In this document: one piece after another, positions 1 to 4,370 of the stretch
Layout of the letters: the number at the start of each line of letters is the position of its first letter
Position numbering within the stretch: position 1 is the stretch's first letter
Assembly (NCBI GenBank): GCA_003601795.1
Contig: PIXU01000172.1
Span: 1 to 9,786, forward strand
Source: Candidatus Methanophagales archaeon
GTDB taxonomy: Archaea > Halobacteriota > Syntropharchaeia > Alkanophagales > Methanospirareceae
Length of the DNA stretch: 9,786 bases
Direction: 5' to 3'
Program-made: the position numbers and the translations under genes
Notes under the pieces: model-generated
Databases searched by the model: none
What the model was told of the DNA's origin: nothing
The model's input: only the letters and a program-made list of their open reading frames with translations

Positions 1-2
1 AG

Positions 3-107
3 GTCACAAAAATTGTTGAAAAGAGTGGAAGAGAGTACTTCGCTAAGATCCCGAAGAGAGCAAGACAGATGTGTTCATTGTTCCCTGAGGTTCTACCTAT
101 GGGTTAA
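3..107 (+). CDS. 3' end of an unrecognised protein (partial)
   Basis: An open frame enters from the left edge and ends with TAA at 105-107, giving 34 residues. The tail is basic in its first half (EKSGREYFAKIPKRARQ) and ends in FPEVLPMG. Its composition looks like a genuine protein terminus, and neither other + strand frame reads as well. I do not recognise the family from this fragment, so no function is given. The stop codon overlaps the stop of the convergent PaREP1-family gene on the minus strand: both use the shared TTAA at 104-107. There is therefore no intergenic space and any terminator must lie inside coding sequence. The start and most of the gene lie outside the window. Confidence 0.55.
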   Translation, partial: VTKIVEKSGREYFAKIPKRARQMCSLFPEVLPMG

Positions 108-431
108 CTTGCGGAGTTACGGTTAGTAATTAACTGCTCAATGTTTACCGCGGCGATTTCTACAGGTTCTCGCTTCATCTCATTCCCATAGAAGTTCCGA
201 TGCAAGCTATTTGCCACATGGAAAAATGTGGTGAGGTCTTTATCACCGCTCTCTATTGCAAGCACATTCACGAAAGACCATAAACTACCATGTTCCTCCA
301 GCTTTAAACCTCTCTTTGCTACACCGCTCATCACCGCAAGCGCACTTGCACCCCCATAATTTTTCTGAGGCTTGAACAAGGTCTCCTTCACTCAAAAATT
401 CTCTCGCCTCTTTGAGATTTCGGCAAACCAT
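104..431 (-). pseudogene. PaREP1-family protein, frameshifted
   Basis: Two overlapping minus-strand frames together make one protein of about 108 residues. The first half (start ATG at 431) contains NLKEAREFLSEGDLVQASEKLWG. The second continues with ASALAVMSGVAKRGLKLEEHG and ends with SLWSFVNVLA, FFHVANSLHRNFYGN and an EPVEIAAVNIEQLI helix. This order (helix with GDxVQASEKLWGAA, then KRGL.L..HGSLW, then VANSLHxNFYEN) is the PaREP1/PaREP8 family signature. That family is a small archaeal helical protein of unknown function, resembling HEPN-like bundles. The frames join at a run of five G on the coding strand (351-355 of the + strand); dropping one G restores a continuous protein. The frame is open further upstream to an ATG at 494, but that would overlap the HdrD-like gene by 50 bases, so the ATG 13 bases after that gene's stop is preferred. 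It is probably co-transcribed with the HdrD-like gene. A recent mutation, a sequencing indel or a programmed +1 shift are all possible. Confidence 0.72.
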
Positions 432-444
432 AGATAGCAAAATC

Positions 445-1602
445 TCAACTTTTTGGGCTTTCCAATAGTCGCCCCAAAAATACCGCGAGGTCAACTATCT
501 CAAAATTATATTCTCGTTCATATTCACTTTGTTCTTCTCTCTCTTTCCCCTCTCTCTCACTTTCATGCTTCAAACAACTCAAATGTGACAAGCATTTCGG
601 ACAGGTGGTTATCAACACATCCACCCTCTTCTCTTTCGCTTCGCGCAGCCTGAAAGCTCTCAGTGCTTTGCTCATGTCATTGCAGTTCATCATCCCGCTG
701 ACACCACAGCAAAGAGCATTGTCCTTAGAATGCGTCAGTTCTACATATTTCACCCCTGACCTCTTTATCGCATTCCTCGGCGCCTCGTATATCTGGAAAC
801 GTTTCATCGCACAAGGGTCATGGTATGTTACTGTTATAGCTCGATTACGCGCTTTTTCTGTATCTGAGAATTCCATTCGCTCGCTCAGCAATTGAGAAAT
901 ATGTATAACCTCCACACCGGCGGCTTTCAGCCCGTAATATTTCTTAAATGTGAGGAACCCTTCAGCACAGCTCACAACGAGCTTTTTTATGCCCAGCTCT
1001 TTTATTTTTTCCGTATTGTAGGCTGCAAGCTGCTCGAAAACCTTATAATTGCCCTGATAAAGCACGTCATGACCACAACACTTCAGACTTACAATTCTTG
1101 GCTTTATCCCTATTTCATTCAGCAGCTTTATTGCGTAGTCGCCTATCTCATGATAGTTCACGCCTACGTCCATGAACAGGTCGAAATAATCCAAACAGCC
1201 GGGAAAATAGCCATATTCGCTCCCTTCGTCCATTTCCCCTTTGAAATCCGTAGGCACGCCTTTATCAAAGTAGGTCATGAAAGTGGCTATTTCCGAGAAG
1301 ATTCTATGCGCTAAAATATCTTCCTTTGCTTCTGCTCCCGCACCCTCTTCTCCTTCTGTCCTCAAATTTAGTATAAGAGCAGGGAAATCTACTTCTTGGG
1401 GACATATAATATAGCAATTCTCACAAATCAAACAGTTCCATTGAGATTGCTCACCGATATTAAAACTCGCATGTTCAGAATCAGAGGAGGCAAAAAGATT
1501 ATATACAAAGCTACGGGGTGAAAACTTCGATACCCTTCGCATTGGACATACCCCGGTGCATTCTCCGCATTGGTAACAAAGTCTTGATATCTCTTCGTTC
1601 AT
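445..1602 (-). CDS. HdrD/GlpC-like iron-sulfur protein (HdrC-HdrB fusion type)
   Basis: A 385-residue cytoplasmic electron-transfer or disulfide-reductase-type protein. The N-terminus has two bacterial-ferredoxin-type 4Fe-4S motifs: C9, C12, C15, C19 and C57, C60, C63, C67. Two CCG (cysteine-rich) domains follow. CCG-1 has C136, C175-C176 and C212; CCG-2 has C264, C298-C299, C334 and C337. This order, HdrC-like then HdrB-like in one chain, is that of HdrD, which reduces the CoM-S-S-CoB heterodisulfide, and also of GlpC and GlcF-type proteins. The length is close to HdrD. In CCG-1 the last cysteine of the usual CxxC is Gly215 (SCAEG), so only CCG-2 has the full five-cysteine set used for a non-cubane cluster in HdrB. 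A charged low-complexity stretch (about 346-367) lies near the C-terminus. No hdrE, hdrA or mcr gene is nearby, so the substrate and partner cannot be assigned. Translation starts at the ATG at 1602, followed directly by the first cluster motif. Confidence 0.88.
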   Translation of the reverse strand: MNEEISRLCYQCGECTGVCPMRRVSKFSPRSFVYNLFASSDSEHASFNIGEQSQWNCLICENCYIICPQEVDFPALILNLRTEGEEGAGAEAKEDILAHRIFSEIATFMTYFDKGVPTDFKGEMDEGSEYGYFPGCLDYFDLFMDVGVNYHEIGDYAIKLLNEIGIKPRIVSLKCCGHDVLYQGNYKVFEQLAAYNTEKIKELGIKKLVVSCAEGFLTFKKYYGLKAAGVEVIHISQLLSERMEFSDTEKARNRAITVTYHDPCAMKRFQIYEAPRNAIKRSGVKYVELTHSKDNALCCGVSGMMNCNDMSKALRAFRLREAKEKRVDVLITTCPKCLSHLSCLKHESEREGKEREEQSEYEREYNFEIVDLAVFLGRLLESPKS

Positions 1603-1630
1603 AATCTTTTGCTCAAAAAATAATGTGATA

Positions 1631-1648
1631 TTTTAAAGATATAAGAAA
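1631..1648. promoter_or_regulatory. Divergent promoter region between the HdrD-like and SatD-family genes
   Basis: The 66-base gap is AT-rich and contains TTTTAAAGATATAAG at 1631-1645, a plausible archaeal BRE/TATA element on the + strand. Its centre lies about 27 bases before the SatD-family ATG at 1669, so the transcript would be leaderless or nearly so. This fits the absence of a Shine-Dalgarno motif there. Read on the minus strand the same stretch gives CTTATATC, about 38 bases before the HdrD-like ATG. One AT-rich core may therefore serve both directions. It is predicted from position and composition only. Confidence 0.45.
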
Positions 1649-1668
1649 GACATAAAAAAACAAACTAA

Positions 1669-2361
1669 ATGACACGTACGTTGCAGAAGAGGTATGTGGT
1701 GGTAACCGGCGATCTGAAGTCTTCGAGAAAGTTGAAGGACCGAGTAGGAGTTCAGGAAGAGTTAAAAAGTGCTTTAAGAATAGTCAACAGGAGATTTGAT
1801 GACGCGATACCCGCAAAATTTATGGTTATAGGCGGGGACAGTTTTCAAGGGATGCTTTCCTCACCGAAATATCTGTTTGATATTTATTTTGCGTTTTTTG
1901 AAAACATCAGACATCAGTTCTATCTGGGAATTGGCGTTGGTAATATATCTACAAGATTAAGCGAAAATGTTGGTGAGATAGATGGCGAAGCATTCCATAA
2001 AGCATCTGAAGCGTTAGAAAGTGCAAAGAAAGAAAATATGTGGATTACATTCAAAAGCGAGTGGGAAATTGATGACATTGTTACGTGTTTATTGAACTTC
2101 ATGGCAGATGTGATGTGGAACTGGACTAAAAGGCAGAGAGAAATTGTGACATATTACAGAAAAGTAAAAAACGAGAAGGGTAGTATCACATTGGAAGAAG
2201 TAGCGAGGAGTATAGGCATAAAAAAACAAACCCTTTCCAAGATATTAAAAAGGAGTAAATATAAATTGCTGAAAGAAGCGGAGGATACTTTCGCAGATTT
2301 TATCATCCGTAACTGGCTGACAGAACAGAATAAGCCAAAAATGGCTGTCGAGGGATGGTGA
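1669..2361 (+). CDS. SatD-family protein with C-terminal helix-turn-helix
   Basis: A 230-residue soluble protein. The N-terminal domain (about 8-130) has the SatD-family signature: YVVVTGDLKSSRKLKDR (D15), an AKFMVIGGDSFQGML hairpin (G56-D57), FYLGIGVGNIST (86-95) and GEAFHKASEALESAKKENM (106-124). The C-terminal part (about 150-210) has a helix rich in W, R and Q, then ITLEEVARSIGIKKQTLSKIL, a helix-turn-helix suggesting DNA binding. SatD proteins are poorly characterised and the biochemical role is not established. The order D15, GD57, LGIGVG, then a helix with GEAFHKASEAL resembles the conserved elements of class III nucleotide cyclases, which is my inference. It is followed after 11 bases by a small membrane protein, an arrangement also known for SatD in bacteria, where the neighbour is often a DUF3307-type membrane protein. 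The start at 1669 is chosen because it directly precedes the conserved first strand and matches the TATA spacing. Confidence 0.82.
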   Translation: MTRTLQKRYVVVTGDLKSSRKLKDRVGVQEELKSALRIVNRRFDDAIPAKFMVIGGDSFQGMLSSPKYLFDIYFAFFENIRHQFYLGIGVGNISTRLSENVGEIDGEAFHKASEALESAKKENMWITFKSEWEIDDIVTCLLNFMADVMWNWTKRQREIVTYYRKVKNEKGSITLEEVARSIGIKKQTLSKILKRSKYKLLKEAEDTFADFIIRNWLTEQNKPKMAVEGW

Positions 2362-2372
2362 AATGAATTAAA

Positions 2373-2729
2373 ATGAATTATACTTTCAAAATTTGTGTGC
2401 TAATTTCCGCATATATAATCGTAACCATTATTGGTGCTTATTTTATTAAATTAATGCTCAGGAGATATGAGAACGAAGTAGAAACCAGCGGTTTAAGAGG
2501 TGCCGGGCTGGTTATAGGGATAGTTGAAAGGATTATGGTTTTAACCTTTGTGTTGGTTAATCAATACACGGCGATAACAGTTATTTTTGCTGCCAAATCT
2601 ATTGCAAGGTTCAATGAATTGACGGATAGAAAAATGGCTGAGTACTATTTAGTCGGGACACTTGTGAGCATAACCTTTGCATTACTTGCAGGCATCATTG
2701 TCAGAGCAATTCTGGGAGAGGGGATATAA
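2373..2729 (+). CDS. Small three-helix membrane protein paired with the SatD-family gene
   Basis: A 118-residue integral membrane protein with three predicted hydrophobic segments: about residues 5-28, 44-72 (containing GIVERIMVLTFVLVNQYTAI) and 90-114. A polar loop between the last two carries AAKSIARFNELTDRKMAEYY. The ERIMVLTFVL...Q...AAKSIARF.EL..RK.AEYYLVGTL pattern resembles the C-terminal membrane part of the DUF3307 proteins that accompany SatD genes in bacteria; here it stands alone, without the N-terminal DUF3307 half. It starts 11 bases after the SatD-family stop, so the two are almost certainly one transcript. The role is unknown. It could be a membrane partner or effector controlled by the SatD-family protein, which is inference from the pairing. 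Confidence 0.72.
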   Translation: MNYTFKICVLISAYIIVTIIGAYFIKLMLRRYENEVETSGLRGAGLVIGIVERIMVLTFVLVNQYTAITVIFAAKSIARFNELTDRKMAEYYLVGTLVSITFALLAGIIVRAILGEGI

Positions 2730-2748
2730 AGAAAAGAAAATATAATTC
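2728..2748 (-). terminator. T-rich terminator candidate downstream of cysS
   Basis: On the minus strand, about 50 bases after the cysS stop, the sequence reads TTATATTTTCTTTTCTTTA. This is the kind of oligo-T tract that ends archaeal transcripts without a hairpin. It overlaps the final codons of the convergent membrane-protein gene. Supported by composition and position only. Confidence 0.35.
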
Positions 2749-2795
2749 CATTGCAAAACTCGTTGAAGAGCGGTTGAGGAGGCGAGAGATGAAAT

Positions 2796-4118
2796 TTACC
2801 ACTCAGTTCCTTCGGGTGTATCCCTCAACAATATCCCCCTCTTTTTCAGTTCTTCTCTGATTCTATCAGCTTCAGCCCATCTTTTTTGTTTCCGCAGTTC
2901 CTCTCGCTTCTTTATCAACGTCATCAATTCAGCAGGCAAAGGTCTTTCTTTCAATCTGAAATCAATTCCAAGAACCTCCCCTATTTCATAAATCGCAGGT
3001 GAAAGATCCTCTTCAGTTTTATTTATTCGCTTTCCCATTTCAAGAAGTAGAGCTACAACTTTCGGTGTGTTGAAGTCGTCATCCATCGCATCTACGAACT
3101 TTTCAATCCACTTTTTCACGTCTACTTTCTTTTTCGCTGCCCTCGTCGCACCACGTATATAATTTAAGCTATTCTTAGCTTGCTCCATGGCGGCTTCAGT
3201 ATAGTTTATAGGACTGCGATAGTGCGTTGAAACAAGCATTAGGCGCAAGGTATCCACATCCCACTTCTTTAATGCGTCTCGAATCGTTATAAAGTTGCCA
3301 AGCGACTTTGACATCTTCCTTCCCCCCACTTTCAGAAAGCCTGTGTGCAACCAATATTTTACCATTGGCTCTCTTCCACTCGCAGCTTCCATCTGTGCTA
3401 TCTCAGCTTCATGATGCGGAAAAATCAGATCTTGTGCGCCGCCATGAAGATCGTATTGTGGTCCAAACTCTGTTTCTGTTATTGCCGTATCCTCTATGTG
3501 CCAGCCAGGTCGTCCTTTGCCCAGTTCCGATTCCCAATACGGTTCCCCGGGCTTTAGAAGTTTCCAAAGACAAAAGTCAGCTATATTTCGCTTTCCTATT
3601 ACCTCGTCTATTCGTGAAACAGTATCTTCAGCCTCCTCAACTGTGCGTCCAGACAGCTTTCCATAGTTCTTGAATCTCGAAACGTCAAAATAAATGCCAT
3701 CGTCTAATTCGTACGCATACCCCTTTTCAAGAAGTGTTCTTACCTGCCTTAAAATCGCATCAATGTACTGTGTAGCAGGAGCGTATTTATTTACACTGGT
3801 TATTCGCAAAGCTTGAACATCTTCGAAATAAGCCTTTGTATATCTATCTGCTATTTCTTTCCAGCTTACTCCTACTTCTCGAGCCCGGTTTATGATCTTA
3901 TCGTCAATATCTGTAATATTTTGAAGATAAAAGACATCGTAGCCTTTGTATCGTAGATAGCGCGCTATCACATCAAAAGCCACATAAGTGCGCGCATGAC
4001 CAATGTGAGAATAGTCATAAACTGTCGGTCCACATACGAATAACTGAATTCTATTGTCCTTACGAGGTATAAAAGCCATTTTCTTCCGTCTAAGTGTGTT
4101 ATAAACGTTGAGCACCAT
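2796..4118 (-). CDS. cysS: Cysteinyl-tRNA synthetase
   Basis: A class I aminoacyl-tRNA synthetase of 440 residues that attaches cysteine to tRNA-Cys. The catalytic Rossmann domain shows FVCGPTVYDYSHIGHAR (27-43, HIGH motif 38-41) and GRKMSKSLGNF (266-276, KMSKS loop). The C-terminal helical part ends in the usual K.R...RW.EAD.IR..L...GI...D.PEGT.W pattern that helps bind the anticodon. Zinc-site ligands can be traced as C29, H235 and E239, but the fourth ligand, Cys in the usual GWHIEC motif, is Asp210 (GWHIEDTAITE). I believe this form occurs in other archaeal CysRS too. Translation starts at the ATG at 4118, because the preceding MVLNVYNTLRRKK matches the family N-terminus; a later ATG (residue 14) would remove it. 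The start lies only 12 bases after the tRNA-Cys gene, with no Shine-Dalgarno motif, so the mRNA is probably made from the tRNA precursor. Confidence 0.97.
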   Translation of the reverse strand: MVLNVYNTLRRKKMAFIPRKDNRIQLFVCGPTVYDYSHIGHARTYVAFDVIARYLRYKGYDVFYLQNITDIDDKIINRAREVGVSWKEIADRYTKAYFEDVQALRITSVNKYAPATQYIDAILRQVRTLLEKGYAYELDDGIYFDVSRFKNYGKLSGRTVEEAEDTVSRIDEVIGKRNIADFCLWKLLKPGEPYWESELGKGRPGWHIEDTAITETEFGPQYDLHGGAQDLIFPHHEAEIAQMEAASGREPMVKYWLHTGFLKVGGRKMSKSLGNFITIRDALKKWDVDTLRLMLVSTHYRSPINYTEAAMEQAKNSLNYIRGATRAAKKKVDVKKWIEKFVDAMDDDFNTPKVVALLLEMGKRINKTEEDLSPAIYEIGEVLGIDFRLKERPLPAELMTLIKKREELRKQKRWAEADRIREELKKRGILLRDTPEGTEW

Positions 4119-4130
4119 TTTTTGATACCA

Positions 4131-4204
4131 AGCGCAGGGAGGGATTTGAACCCACGATCTCCCGATCTGCAGTCGGGGGCCTTACCGGACTCGACCACCT
4201 GCGC
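4131..4204 (-). tRNA. tRNA-Cys (anticodon GCA)
   Basis: A 74-base cloverleaf. The acceptor stem GCGCAGG pairs perfectly with CCTGCGC. The D-arm contains A14 and G18-G19. The anticodon stem CCCGA/TCGGG encloses the loop CTGCAGA, giving anticodon GCA. The variable loop is AGATC and the T-arm is GTGGG-TTCAAAT-CCCTC. The discriminator is U73, the main identity element for tRNA-Cys, and G15 can pair with C48. The T-stem has one T-T mismatch (50/64). CCA is not encoded: the bases after the discriminator are TGG. No intron is visible. It lies directly upstream of, and co-oriented with, the gene for its own synthetase. Confidence 0.95.
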
Positions 4205-4261
4205 ACATTTGATTATCTCCCTCTTCCATCCTTAGAGGAGCTTTGCATATACTTGGTATTT

Positions 4262-4274
4262 GGGGTATAAAAAC
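4262..4274 (-). promoter_or_regulatory. TATA element candidate for the tRNA-Cys/cysS unit
   Basis: On the minus strand GTTTTTATACCCC places a TATA box about 60 bases before the tRNA 5' end, predicting a leader of roughly 35-40 bases. A second candidate, AAGTATATGC near 4243-4252, would give a shorter leader. No other gene start exists on this strand, so this unit should carry both the tRNA and cysS. It was not possible to choose between the two elements. Confidence 0.4.
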
Positions 4275-4321
4275 ATTCTGTAAAGTCAACGCCTTCATCC
4301 TGACAGGTGGAAAAGCCAATA

Positions 4322-4332
4322 CCTTTTATTAC
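4322..4332 (+). promoter_or_regulatory. TATA-like element candidate for gyrA
   Basis: CCTTTTATTAC lies about 45 bases before the gyrA ATG, which would give a leader of about 20 bases. No Shine-Dalgarno motif precedes the ATG (GCACTGAA). The match to an archaeal TATA box is only partial, so confidence is low. Confidence 0.3.
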
Positions 4333-4370
4333 TCTTAAACCATAATTCTAATACATACATTAGCACTGAA

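Noticed and set aside
432..494. Longer start of the PaREP1 gene at the ATG at 494
   Set aside because: It would overlap the HdrD-like gene by 50 bases and adds residues not matching the family; the ATG at 431 fits better.
892..1314. A 140-residue + strand frame opposite the HdrD-like gene
   Set aside because: It is antisense to a gene with complete Fe-S motifs and shows no recognisable domain.
2723..2800. A + strand stretch reading KKRKYNSIAKLVEERLRRRE after the small membrane protein
   Set aside because: It looks helix-like but has no start codon, lies in the 66-base gap between convergent genes and runs on into cysS antisense; probably chance.
3968..4198. A 76-residue minus-strand frame running from the tRNA into cysS
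   Set aside because: Its first part is simply the tRNA-Cys gene read as codons and the rest is out of frame with cysS; no protein-like features.
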